From NCBI RefSeq assembly GCF_000002875.2, contig NC_009415.2:940001-1004000 (forward strand): 64,000 nt of DNA, in the 5' to 3' direction. This document shows, piece by piece, positions 46,822 to 56,685 of this stretch. This DNA is from Leishmania infantum JPCM5 (lineage: Eukaryota; Euglenozoa; Kinetoplastea; Trypanosomatida; Trypanosomatidae). Below the pieces are notes generated by a model. The model did not search any database and was not told the DNA's origin. It was given only the letters and a program-made list of their open reading frames with translations. How positions within the stretch are numbered: the first letter of the stretch is position 1; each line of letters opens with the position of its first letter. The position numbers and the translations under genes were made by a program.

Positions 46822-47434
46822 GGAGGGGGAGGGGGTCAGACTGGTCAGCGAGCCAAGAGGCAGAGGAGAACGGGCACCGTATCCAAAAAAGGCCCTATCG
46901 CTCACTCGAGCACGAGTGCCAATGCGCTTGTTGTCCCGTCCAGCGTGCCCGCTTCTCCGCCATTCAACACGGCTTAGCCGCCCCCCCAACTCTACACCCC
47001 CTCCACGCCGGTCACAGGCCCCCATCGCGTGGTGCGAAGCAGCCCTGCACACACGCGTTACAGCCGTGCACCGACTCAGTCACCTGAGCGTGGCCGCTGC
47101 CTCACACTCTGCCCGCCCGCCTCACAGCCGCGCCCACTAGTGCCGGTGGCCACCTGGCGCATCCTTCCCTCGGGGTGGCCTCAGGCTCCCCACACCAGTT
47201 GGCAGCGAGGGACGTGGGTGGAATGCGCTCGAGCCACGCTGGCACCTTGCACATCATGTGCATGGCGAAGCGTGTTCGCCGCCGCAGGCACTAGGCCATG
47301 CCAGAACCAGAAGTAGCTGGGCATTGGCAGCGATAGAGGGGGTCGTGCTTGGCCGCCCCACCGAGTGTGGGGGGAGGGGAGGTGCACCGGACGCTGAGAT
47401 ACGACGCGCTGAGAGGTGTGTGCGCCCTCGTCAT
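46822..47434 (+). mobile_element. SIDER-containing repeat, copy 2 of a 613-bp near-identical pair
   Basis: Near-identical partner of 37264-37876 in the same orientation. The SIDER-like part is about 46936-47420. It ends ~315 bp before the stop codon of CRAL-TRIO gene 2 (47750) and so probably lies in that gene's 3' UTR, antisense to the transcript. Homology stops sharply on both sides (plus 46822 and 47434). Confidence 0.75.
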
Positions 47435-47749
47435 CAGGGGCGCCATCAGAGACAGGGACCGAAACGTTGCGGATGCCGGCAGCTGTCACGTGTGCGACGA
47501 AAAGCAGGCACGCGCACGAGAAGCGAATGCGCAAAGAGATCAGCTGAGGAGGCGATGGCACTGTAGTGAAGCGCACACATCCGGCGCATGCACGGCACAG
47601 GCGTGCCCACGTTTGTAGAACCGTGGGACTATACACCCCTTTTGCTGTAGGCCCACCGGCGTGCATGTGCGAATCCGCTGCTCGCGCGCCTGCGAGCCCG
47701 TCACACCAGAGTGTGCGTGCGCTCTCTCGTTCTCGAACGCTGCAGTGGT
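47435..47749. other. 3' UTR of CRAL-TRIO paralogue 2
   Basis: About 315 bp with no gene. Confidence 0.4.
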
Positions 47750-49225
47750 TTACGTTCCATTCGTGAAAGTGGCCGTCTGCTTGAAGACGTTCAGCTGTAG
47801 GTGCTTCGCTGTAAACCACGACTTCTTGTTGTCCCACACAATAACAAACAGCCCGTCGTCGCTGGCGGTGTACTTGTCCGATCCCTCCGACGGGCTGGCC
47901 TTGGAGACCACGTAGGACTCCAGCATGCTTGTAGGCAACTTCGATGTGTCCATACTCTGTGCCGCCTTCTTGGGCACAAAGTAGGTGGTGAAAGCGACGT
48001 CGTGCCCGTTGGCGGAGACAAACTCCCACAAGACCGACTCCGCCTTCTTCAGCGAGAAGGCGCGCTTCAGCTCCTGCCCCGCCTTTAGAGTGATGTCCTC
48101 GGTGACTACACCCGCCTCGTCATCCTGACCGCCGCTCTGAACGTTGCTGGTGTCGCTCTTGGCGGTGCCGCTTTCCTTCATCGTTCCTTTTTGGTGGGGG
48201 TCGTAGCCACGGACGCAACCGCCCTCGCAGTGACACAGGCCACCGAGGTAGTCGGGCACGTACTGGGCATCAATGAAGTTCTGCATGGTGGCTGGGGTGT
48301 CGGCAACGTTAACGATGCAAACCTTTCTTTGCACGCCATGCGGCAACGCGCCGCGCACGATCTTGTAGGCAAACATCACCATCGGCGGCGAATTCACAAG
48401 CAGGATCTGGTGCACGCACTTGGGGTAGTACTGAAAGAGGGTCTGTAGCGTATTCATGAAGAGGTCCAAGGCCGGCTTCCACAGCATCTTGTAGGTGAGT
48501 CCGTTGAGATCAATGACGATCGTGGCGGACCGAATGAGTCCATCGTCCGCTTCAGCCTTCAGCGCGCCGGCCGCGTACTGCATCTGCTGGTAGAAGAGAA
48601 GCTGCTCCTGCACACCAATGAGATGCTGCACCAGCTCCCACATCACCAAATTTGGTGTTTGGCCGATGTTGGCAAGCTGCTTCAGCTTCTTGAGCAGCCC
48701 CGGCTCATCGACGCTGCCGAGGTTGAGGTACACCACGGGCTGCCCATGCTTATCCCAGTAGTGGAGGCCGAAGGTGAAGTACTGTTCGATACCGGCGCTG
48801 AGGCGGTCCAGCCGCTGGTTCGTCGGACGGGTCGGCTTGTCCAGGGCGATTCGCACCTTCTCTTGGTCCCATCCCCGACAGCAAATGGCGCTCGGCAGCT
48901 CGGCGCGCGAGTCGAGCTCATTCTTCTCGCGGTAGCTGACAGACAGCTGCATCATCTCGAACGACTTCTGCCTATCCCACTCACGGGAGATGAGGAAGTA
49001 GTAACAGTAGTTGCGAATGGGGGAGAAGAACGTACCGACCGCGGCGCCATCACTTGCCGTGCCCTCCATCGGGGAGTTGTACCGCTGTAGAGCAAGGAGC
49101 TGCCGCGGCAGCGGGTCATACCTCTTCCGCATGAGCTCCATCAGCTCCGTCACCTCTTTCTCTTGGTCCGCGGTCAGCGGAGGGTAGCGACTCCCCCCCT
49201 TTGCCGTGCTCTGCTTGGCGACCAT
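47750..49225 (-). CDS. Sec14-like CRAL-TRIO/GOLD protein, paralogue 2
   Basis: 491 residues from ATG 49225, with the same order as paralogue 1: KRYDPLPRQL near the start, FLISREWDRQKSFEMM, HYWDKHGQPVVYLNLGS, a YYPKCVHQILLVNSP lipid-gate strand, YLGGLCHCEGGC, then a C-terminal GOLD-like domain (VLWEFVSANGHDVAFTTYF and KSWFTAKHLQL). Predicted phosphoinositide or lipid transfer. The start is well supported: sense-strand T9 (plus 49256-49264) and CCGCTCTGC lead to AG at 49246-49245, only 19 nt upstream of the ATG, so the 77-codon upstream extension is excluded. Intact, unlike its neighbour at 50289. Confidence 0.9.
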   Translation of the reverse strand: MVAKQSTAKGGSRYPPLTADQEKEVTELMELMRKRYDPLPRQLLALQRYNSPMEGTASDGAAVGTFFSPIRNYCYYFLISREWDRQKSFEMMQLSVSYREKNELDSRAELPSAICCRGWDQEKVRIALDKPTRPTNQRLDRLSAGIEQYFTFGLHYWDKHGQPVVYLNLGSVDEPGLLKKLKQLANIGQTPNLVMWELVQHLIGVQEQLLFYQQMQYAAGALKAEADDGLIRSATIVIDLNGLTYKMLWKPALDLFMNTLQTLFQYYPKCVHQILLVNSPPMVMFAYKIVRGALPHGVQRKVCIVNVADTPATMQNFIDAQYVPDYLGGLCHCEGGCVRGYDPHQKGTMKESGTAKSDTSNVQSGGQDDEAGVVTEDITLKAGQELKRAFSLKKAESVLWEFVSANGHDVAFTTYFVPKKAAQSMDTSKLPTSMLESYVVSKASPSEGSDKYTASDDGLFVIVWDNKKSWFTAKHLQLNVFKQTATFTNGT

Positions 49226-49244
49226 TAGAGGAGAGAAGGGGCTC

Positions 49245-49265
49245 CTGCAGAGCGGAAAAAAAAAG
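49245..49265 (-). promoter_or_regulatory. Predicted trans-splice acceptor of CRAL-TRIO paralogue 2
   Basis: Sense strand: T-run, CCGCTCTGC, then AG at 49246-49245. It is the first AG after the tract and would give a 19-nt leader after the spliced leader. Pattern-based prediction. Confidence 0.55.
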
Positions 49266-50288
49266 ACGCAAATGAGGAGGTGTATGAGCGAGCGAGTGGA
49301 AGTAGGAATGCGTCGCTTTAGAGGATGGACGACAGATGGGAGAACCAGGAGAATTACGGGTCGTGATCGTGCCTGTGGAGATGTGTCTTCCCGCAGTACG
49401 GCTGCAGACCTGTGAAGAGGGGAGAGGGAACGGCAGAGGGAGGCACGCGGAGGCAAAACCAGTGGAGCGGGACGGAGGTGTGGAGGTCACACGCCAACGG
49501 AATGAGTGTGGCGCACAACCGACGGTGCATCGTACGCACCGCGCGCAATGCAAACAAAGGAAAGCGGCTGATCGCCCAGACGTATCGGCACATGCCCACC
49601 TGCAACCTTCTCTCGTTGTGGTGCTTTCTGTATCGATGCCTGTGTGTGCCGAGTCTACGGGTATCTGTGCACATGAACACGCACTTCCAATCAATCCAAG
49701 GAGAGACGAAACACCCCTTCGCATGCGCAGGCGCACACACGTGGGAGAGGAGTCAGATGTACCTGCCACACGCAGCGGCTCGGCACAGACCCCGATGCGC
49801 CCACCCGCTCACATCGGGACAGGAACGCACCAACCAACCAACCAAACAAAAAAAAAAACAGCAGCGGAGGAGACACCGCAGACATACCCACATTCCCCCT
49901 CGAAAACATAAGCGAAGCAGAGGTACGAAGACACACACACATACACACACGCGCCCGCACGCACATGTACACACAGAAAAAAGTGAGGATGAACACTGCG
50001 GAGGCGGAGCAGCGGCACTGGAGGATAAAAGCAGGGAGAGGGAGAAGCCAATGAGGAAAAGAAAGAAAAGAACACAAAAAGAAAGGAAGCGATAAGGGCC
50101 TTTCACTTCCGCTGGGTGTGTGCCTCGACACCGCATACGGCACGGACCCCCTGTAGCAGTCGTACAATGTAGAGCGCCACCTCCTCTTCGTTACGGTGTC
50201 GCTGGCGGTCTTTGCGTGTGGCGCACTCGCGCTAAACGCTGCCGCTTCGTTGTCTCCTCCGTCGCCGAAAAAACGGCTGCATACGGCA
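49266..50288. other. Intergenic region
   Basis: Contains an A-rich run near 49848-49858 (sense T-run), CA tracts near 49928-49975 and GA-rich DNA at 50020-50095. Spacer between CRAL-TRIO genes 2 and 3; no gene supported. Confidence 0.5.
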
Positions 50289-51744
50289 TCACTTCTTTAC
50301 ACACTGTTTATGGAGCAGCTGTGCGTGCTGCTTGAAGGCCTTCATCTGAAGGTGCTTCGACATCACCCAGGACTGCTTTTTGCCCCACACCCGGACCATC
50401 ACACCCTCCGCTGTAGCGGCGTACTCACTCAAGTTCTCGAACGGTTTTGACTTGGAACCCACGTACGTTTTCGATGAGCGCACATCCACCTTGTCCATGT
50501 CGACGCCTTGCGCCTGCGCATGAGGGACGACGGAGGCCCGCCAAGACGGGATCGTGCCCACTCGACGATGCAACGCTTCGCGCAACGGACTCGCTCGGGA
50601 GCAGGGAAAATACCTTGCGTGCGGCGCCATCCCTCAGCGAGATATCCTCGGTGACGGCACCGCCTTCCATCGGGATCTACTCCGCGGCGCTCTGGGTATC
50701 GTCCTGGCCAACAGTGGTGGTGCCGCTAGCGGCGTTCTTCGGCCTGTACGAACGCACGCAGCCACCCTGGCAGTGACACGCGCCGCCGTAAAAGTCTGGC
50801 ACGTACTGCTCCTCGATGTGCTCCTGCAGCAGCGCCAGCGATTCACCCGGTTTAGCCATGCGAACCTTTGCCTGCACCGTGCCAGGAAGAACGTGGCGAA
50901 TGATGCCATAGGCGAACGTTACCATCGACGGCGCATTCACCACGAGAATGTGGTGCACACACTCGGGGTAGTGGGCGAACAGTGTCTTGAGACAGGTGAC
51001 GAAGAGATCAATCGCCGGCTTCCAGATCATCTTGTACGTGAACCCCAGCAGGTCAACTACGATCGTGGTTGCTCGGATGAGCCCTTCGGAGGCGTCCACC
51101 TTGAGCTGACCTGCATCGTACTGCATTTGCTGGTAGTACGCAAGCCACTCACCCGAACCCAACAGGTGCTGCAGCATCTCCCACATGACGGCGTCCATGG
51201 ACTCACCTACATCCGTGGTCTGCTTCAGCTCCTTCAGTAGGTTTTCTTCGTCAACGCTGCCCAGCATGAGGTAGAAGACAGGCTGTCCGTACCTGTCCCA
51301 GTAGTGAAGACCACATGGGAAGTATCGCTCGAGCTTGGCGATGATCTCATCGGCGCGCTGATTACTTGCCCGTTCCTCCTTGCCCAGCGCACGCACCACT
51401 TCCATCTCGTCCCACCCGCGGATCGAAACCGCCGACGGCAGCTCACTGCGTTCATCGAGGTGGCACTGCAGGCGGTACGCCACGTTCTTTTTCATGGCTT
51501 CAAACGCCTTCTGCACGTCCCACTGGCGAGAGATGAGGGCGCAGTAGCAGTAGCTGCGCGTGGTGTTGTGCGGCGTCGGCGCGTCCTCTGAAGTCGGCGA
51601 GTAATACAGCAGGATTTGCAGCTGTTTCGGAAGCGGGTCATAGGTCTCTTTCATGAGCTGCACAAGCTGAGTAATCTTCTGCTCCCTTTCGGGCGTCATA
51701 TCGACATACCGGCGATGCCGCGGTGCGGAGGCTGCCGCGGACAT
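50289..51744 (-). pseudogene. Sec14-like CRAL-TRIO/GOLD paralogue 3, broken in GOLD domain
   Basis: From ATG 51744 the CRAL-TRIO part is intact (FLMSREW-equivalent ALISRQWDVQKAF, HYWDRYGQPVFYLMLG, YPECVHHILVVNAPS, FYGGACHCQGGC). The frame then meets TAG at 50679-50677, just after VGQDDTQSAAE. Homology to the GOLD domain of paralogues 1 and 2 resumes in the same frame directly after that stop (MEGGAVTEDISLRDG) and then moves to another frame near 50550 (VPHAQAQGVDMDKVDV), running to a stop at 50289. One nonsense change and one frameshift thus disable the GOLD half. A 355-residue protein with only the CRAL-TRIO domain could still be made, so this may be a truncated functional paralogue rather than a dead gene. 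Confidence 0.85.
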
Positions 51745-52194
51745 TATGGCTTCGAAGAGTGCGATTCTGGTGACGATGCAAGCGAAATGAGTGAGAGGGG
51801 TTGGCGGTGCACCAACGACAAGGATAGAAAAGAAAGCGCCGAAGCGTGGGAGAAGTGGGGAGGTAGGGAGCGTTGCAAGACGGCAGCACTCCGCAACAAG
51901 ACGGCGCCGCTTCAACCAAAAGCGAACCCTTTCCCTCCCTCCACACACAAAAAAAAAATGAAAGCGACCCGCGTCTCGGCAAGTCGTCGCGGCGAAGGTG
52001 CGTGGTGGCAATCGATGAATGGGCGTCTTCGTTTTTTTTTTCCTTTTCCGTTTTTCTGGTCCTGCAGGATAATTGGGCCTTGTCTTCCTTGATTGTGGCG
52101 CTGTGCACGCTCTATGGGGCGCATGCGTAAGAGGTGGCAGCCGTGCGGCGAGAGGAGGGGGCAACAAGGGAATCATAGAGAGGACGGAACGGTA
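51745..52194. other. Spacer upstream of CRAL-TRIO paralogue 3
   Basis: A-runs (sense T-runs) near 51950-51959 and GA-rich DNA support a splice region for the gene. No gene. Confidence 0.45.
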
Positions 52195-52570
52195 TTACAA
52201 ATCAGTTGTAGAGATAGGCCTCATGGGTGAGCGGATGATTTCAGCGGTAAGATGGCGCACGGTTGACAGGGCGGGGGAGGGTGTCAGATGATCTTCCCAC
52301 GCCAAGATCAAATTGCCCGAAGTGAGTGCGAAACGGGGGCAGAGCTTCCAGGTGCCCCAGCTGCCAATTCCGCGTATCACTGGCGGCATCCTGTGACCCG
52401 TGCGGTGCTGCAGCCAGATTGAAAGCACTTCATAAAGCAGTGCGTCAAGACAGATTCCGTGGTATCCTTGCTCCGCAGCTGCAGGTTCGATTCTGTCAAG
52501 GAGAAACTGGGATCCGCCAGGTAATGCTACAACGGCTGTGTTGGCGCCTTTACAGGGGAGCAGCTCAAAG
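52195..52570 (-). pseudogene. Coding relic with no start codon, unidentified
   Basis: A minus-strand segment of about 120 codons is well-composed protein sequence (FELLPCKGANTAVVALPGG, LDRIEPAAAEQGYHG, RGIGSWGTWKLCPRF, LTSGNLILAWEDHL) ending in a stop at 52195. No ATG precedes the good part, and upstream it runs through low-complexity Ser/Leu into the out-of-frame copy of the CorA fragment. It looks like the 3' end of a lost or truncated gene. No family recognised. Confidence 0.45.
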
Positions 52571-52709
52571 CCGTAGAGAGAGAGGATGAGAGTAGCGCAT
52601 GCACGCACGCACAGGCGCACCGCAAAGGAGACGAGCAGACGACAACACCCGATAACAGAAGAAGAGGCACCAAAAAAGGTAACAGCGAGAGAAGAAGAGA
52701 GCGCTGAGG

Positions 52710-53198
52710 GAGGCGACGGCGAAGCAGCAGCACGCGGCGCAGGGCATCCGCCTGGTCGCTCTCGCAATCCAGTTCGATAAGGGGCAGCATGGAGTCGATG
52801 GTGTCCACCTCGCCCAAAAACATGACAGTGTTCGGCAGGTAGGCGTAGCAGACGGAGGAGAGAAGCAGCGACACAAAAATGGACGTGCACAGCACCGAAC
52901 CTGCGGACGCGCTCATCGGCGGCGCCGAGAGCTCGCCCGACGCACCGGCAGGCCGTGCGTACGGTGATGAGGGGGAGGCCGTGCCCTTGCTCAGCTGAGC
53001 CATGTACCGCAGCCGACTAAACACCGAGGCCTGCAGCTGCTCCCACGACTTTACGTACTGCACCTCCTCGCAGTTATCGCCGTCCACGTAAAGCACATCG
53101 TCGCGGCTGCGTTCAGCTGCGGCGTCCTCGTGAGGGTCGTGCGGTGATCGGCGCCGGCGTCGTTGCCCCTCCGCTGCTGGAGCGCTGCGCTGGGCACG
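52710..53198 (-). repeat. 489-bp copied fragment of the CorA-like gene
   Basis: Matches 54967-55455 without gaps at an offset of 2,257 bp; all frames that I compared give the same protein, so it is near-identical. It corresponds to about residues 411-573 of the transporter, before the membrane helices. Both ends of the match are abrupt and the flanks are unrelated. The frame remains open across it and beyond, but there is no start of the gene and no GMN motif, so it is a gene fragment, not a gene. Confidence 0.85.
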
Positions 53199-54378
53199 AC
53201 GGGCTGCTCACGGTGGTGGTGACCTCGCGATAAGATGGAGTTTTTCCTCCGCCTAGAAGTGATCTTGACCTAGGACGTCATCTCGGTGTGCTGGCAAGCT
53301 GGATGGCGTAGAGGGGATCTTGCAGATGATCATTAGTGTCGGCGCAGAGCGACCCAGTGATAGAAAGGACGTGGCTGGGAAGCGTAGGAGCACAACAGAT
53401 TATTTTGGGAAGGCGAGCAGATTCCAAAGCAGAAGGATGGCTCTGTCCGTTTTTAGCCAGGGCATGACCGTGAAACACGCGAGGGACCGTGAGCTGGAGG
53501 ATGGGTTGGGGGTGGGGGCGGAGGTGCCTCAGCATCTTTATACTGCACTACCTGCTCGGCGACTGTCGTGAGACCATAGCCTTCGGGCGCATATCGAGGC
53601 GTTATCGGTTTCTCTCTTCCTCTCCAGCAACTCGGCGCAACCAGGCAAAACACCATAGAGGAGGCAATCAAGCCTTAAATCTTAAGTTAGACTGCACTTT
53701 CAAGTGAGGCCACCATTTGAAACGGAAAAAAAAACGTAAAACAAAAGCGGGTGGGGCTGGAGGGACGGCAGGGCCTCCCCCTCCCAGACACACGCATACA
53801 TACGCGGGTCAATGCCGCTTTACCGGGCTGGACACCTCTTTTTCGGGAGTTGTGGGGAGGACACACACGAGAAAGAATGCACCACTCCCACCACTACCCC
53901 ACCAAAACGAATGCAAGGACCCACCCAAAACAATAAAACTACAGGAAACATGAGATGGACAAGAACACACACACACACACACACGCACACACGGACGCAA
54001 GCACTGCAGACACACCAATGCGCATGTGAGAGAAATCACAGCAGCTAAAAGGAGCGAACGAACAGGTCCAAGAAGGAAAAGAGAGGCGAGACGCTCACCC
54101 GAGAAATGATGATAATGAGTCGCGGAGGCGGGACGGGTCACGCAAGCCCGGCTAGGGAAGAACAAAGGCACAGCACCAGTAATCGAGGAAGCAACCACAA
54201 CCGCCACACCGAAGACGACTCGGGTGCAAAACTTGTTGGCTGCAAAGTCTCTGCACACGCGCACGCGCGCAAGGGATGGCAGCACGCATTCTCTCGTCGG
54301 CAGCCCATTCGCCTTTGTTTTGCGCTTTTCTCGATCTCTCGCTTGCCGCAAGTGCCTTGTAGAGGACGTGTGTCCCAG
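53199..54378. other. Intergenic region, 3' UTR of the CorA-like gene
   Basis: Contains an A-run near 53726-53734 and a CA tract at 53967-53984. No gene. Confidence 0.5.
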
Positions 54379-56685
54379 TTACGCTATCAAGTAGATTTTC
54401 CGGGTCAAGTAAGCGTAGATGGGGAAGATGGTGCCGGCAACGCTGATGAAGGCTATTACGCCCACAATACTCCAGAATGGTGTTGTGCCATTCACGTTCA
54501 TAAAAGGCACCGGGCAGTTCATGCCCCAATGCGAGGCCACAATAGTCAGTGGCAGCAGAACGAGCAAGACGTACTGGCAGAACAACGAGTAGTAGTCGGC
54601 TGTTTCGCTGGTGCGGGAGTTGGTGAAGTTCACCTTCGAGGTGTAGATGAGGGTTGTATTCCCGATCACCGTCCGCGCCGCTTCGAGGTTGTGCAGAACG
54701 CCCATGATGCTCTTGTGAATCGCGTTGAGGGACGGCGGTGCCATCATGTGGATGTGGTGGATGAGGCTGCTTCCGCCCCCTCCTGCTGATGCTGAACCTT
54801 GTTGCGCACTTTTGAACTGATCTGCAACACTTCCAGCAGAAGAATCGCGTGCCGTTAGCGCCGGCGACTTGCGCGACCGGACGAAGCGCGCAACTGTGTG
54901 CATCGTTGGCCGGTCAAGCGCCTCCAACAGGCAGATCTTCTGAAAGAGCAGCCGCCTGTGCACTGCGAGGCGACGGCGAAGCAGCAGCACGCGGCGCAGG
55001 GCATCCGCCTGGTCGCTCTCGCAATCCAGTTCGATAAGGGGCAGCATGGAGTCGATGGTGTCCACCTCGCCCAAAAACATGACAGTGTTCGGCAGGTAGG
55101 CGTAGCAGACGGAGGAGAGAAGCAGCGACACAAAAATGGACGTGCACAGCACCGAACCTGCGGACGCGCTCATCGGCGGCGCCGAGAGCTCGCCCGACGC
55201 ACCGGCAGGCCGTGCGTACGGTGATGAGGGGGAGGCCGTGCCCTTGCTCAGCTGAGCCATGTACCGCAGCCGACTAAACACCGAGGCCTGCAGCTGCTCC
55301 CACGACTTTACGTACTGCACCTCCTCGCAGTTATCGCCGTCCACGTAAAGCACATCGTCGCGGCTGCGTTCAGCTGCGGCGTCCTCGTGAGGGTCGTGCG
55401 GTGATCGGCGCCGGCGTCGTTGCCCCTCCGCTGCTGGAGCGCTGCGCTGGGCACGGCGGTCGGCACTGGTGAGTCCCAGCGTGCTTGCGGGGCACCACGT
55501 CACACAACCCGTGGGGAAGCAGACGACATAGATGGACGTTATGAGCGGCGTCGCGGCCATTTCCTGACCGTGCAGCGACGCCTGCGTGACCTGGCGGAGG
55601 CTGGCAGACGAGACAGAGGAGGCGTGCCGGCTCATGGCAGCAGCAGCAGCAGCAGCAGGAAGGCCGCGGATGCTGCGCGCAAAACTCTCCGTCCAGGTCA
55701 GGTCGTTCAGAGGCTCGTTGGCGAGCTCGGCGGCCGAGGAAGCTCGCGAGAGCAGCGCGCTTTCCCATGCTGCCTCGCTCATCGCCGCCGACGCCTGCAC
55801 TGATGTCAGCAGCGTGGCCAGCTCCAGCGCCACGTAGTGCGTCGGCTCGGCCACGCCGCCCCTCGATGTGCGCTTTACAGACGTCGCCTGCACCGGCTCC
55901 ACCTGCAGCACGCGGTCAGCCGGAGAGCTGAGGCCGACCAGCTCCTCCTCGTACACGTTATCGAGCGAGGAGCGGGCAGGGCGCGGGTGCGCTTGCCGCT
56001 GTTCGCACACCGCTGTGAGTGTGTGCGCTGTCGACGCTTGCAGTCCCAGCGCCGCCCACAGCGCGCTCATGGGAACGTCGCCGCTCCCCGCGTCGTGCAG
56101 TTCTGCCGGCGGCGGCACACCGTGCAGGTCGAGCCAGAAGAAGCCGTCGCCGCCGTCGCCGTCGCCGGTGCGCAGCTGCGCCCGCTCCAGCAGTTGCAGC
56201 GTATTGCGCACCGTGTCGCAGCACTGCGACAGCGCCGCAGACTCGCCACCGTGCGCGCTGTAACCAACCTTGACCAGCCGAGCGTGGAAGGCGTAGCTCT
56301 CGTCACCGTTGCTTGACGTGGAGCTGCTGCTGCGGCTGGAGCTGGAGCTGCTCGAGGAGGCGCGTGTGTGTGTGTGAGGGGGGCGGCTGCGTCTCTCATT
56401 GCCGGGGCCATTACGCCCTGCGCGGACGGGAGGAGTAGCGTTTCTGTCGGAGTTGGAGGTGTTACTGCTGCTGCGCGAGTGTGGCCGGTGACTGCGACGC
56501 TGGCGACCTCTGCCCGTATTTAGCGTGTTGCGAAGGTAGTTGAAGCTGTCGGGGAGGTTCGCGGAGAGACGTTCTCGCACCATAGACTCGTTGATGGGCG
56601 GGGCAGGGGGTTCGTGCTGGTGATTTCCCTTTGAGAAGAAGGAGTTGTTCTTCCGCGTGCACGGTATATCAACGACTGACGACAT
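54379..56685 (-). CDS. CorA-like Mg2+ transporter
   Basis: 768 residues from ATG 56685. The C-terminus has two membrane helices (about 700-720 and 735-760) with the CorA signature Gly-Met-Asn at 721-723 (HWGMNCPVPF) between them, then a basic end (LTRKIYLIA). Family role: divalent metal (Mg2+) channel of the CorA/Mrs2/Alr1 superfamily, a pentamer with a large cytosolic N-terminal domain. Here the N-terminal ~700 residues are long for the family and include a Ser/Arg/His-rich, probably disordered segment (residues ~60-130). The usual loop after GMN starts CPVPFMNVN instead of acidic residues typical of bacterial CorA. The upstream extension is excluded because it is leader-like. A part of this gene is copied at 52710-53198. 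Confidence 0.82.
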   Translation of the reverse strand: MSSVVDIPCTRKNNSFFSKGNHQHEPPAPPINESMVRERLSANLPDSFNYLRNTLNTGRGRQRRSHRPHSRSSSNTSNSDRNATPPVRAGRNGPGNERRSRPPHTHTRASSSSSSSSRSSSSTSSNGDESYAFHARLVKVGYSAHGGESAALSQCCDTVRNTLQLLERAQLRTGDGDGGDGFFWLDLHGVPPPAELHDAGSGDVPMSALWAALGLQASTAHTLTAVCEQRQAHPRPARSSLDNVYEEELVGLSSPADRVLQVEPVQATSVKRTSRGGVAEPTHYVALELATLLTSVQASAAMSEAAWESALLSRASSAAELANEPLNDLTWTESFARSIRGLPAAAAAAAMSRHASSVSSASLRQVTQASLHGQEMAATPLITSIYVVCFPTGCVTWCPASTLGLTSADRRAQRSAPAAEGQRRRRRSPHDPHEDAAAERSRDDVLYVDGDNCEEVQYVKSWEQLQASVFSRLRYMAQLSKGTASPSSPYARPAGASGELSAPPMSASAGSVLCTSIFVSLLLSSVCYAYLPNTVMFLGEVDTIDSMLPLIELDCESDQADALRRVLLLRRRLAVHRRLLFQKICLLEALDRPTMHTVARFVRSRKSPALTARDSSAGSVADQFKSAQQGSASAGGGGSSLIHHIHMMAPPSLNAIHKSIMGVLHNLEAARTVIGNTTLIYTSKVNFTNSRTSETADYYSLFCQYVLLVLLPLTIVASHWGMNCPVPFMNVNGTTPFWSIVGVIAFISVAGTIFPIYAYLTRKIYLIA

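Noticed and set aside
50677..50679. Programmed readthrough of TAG in CRAL-TRIO gene 3
   Set aside because: A separate frameshift near 50550 breaks the GOLD domain too, so decay is the simpler account; kept only as a low-level finding.
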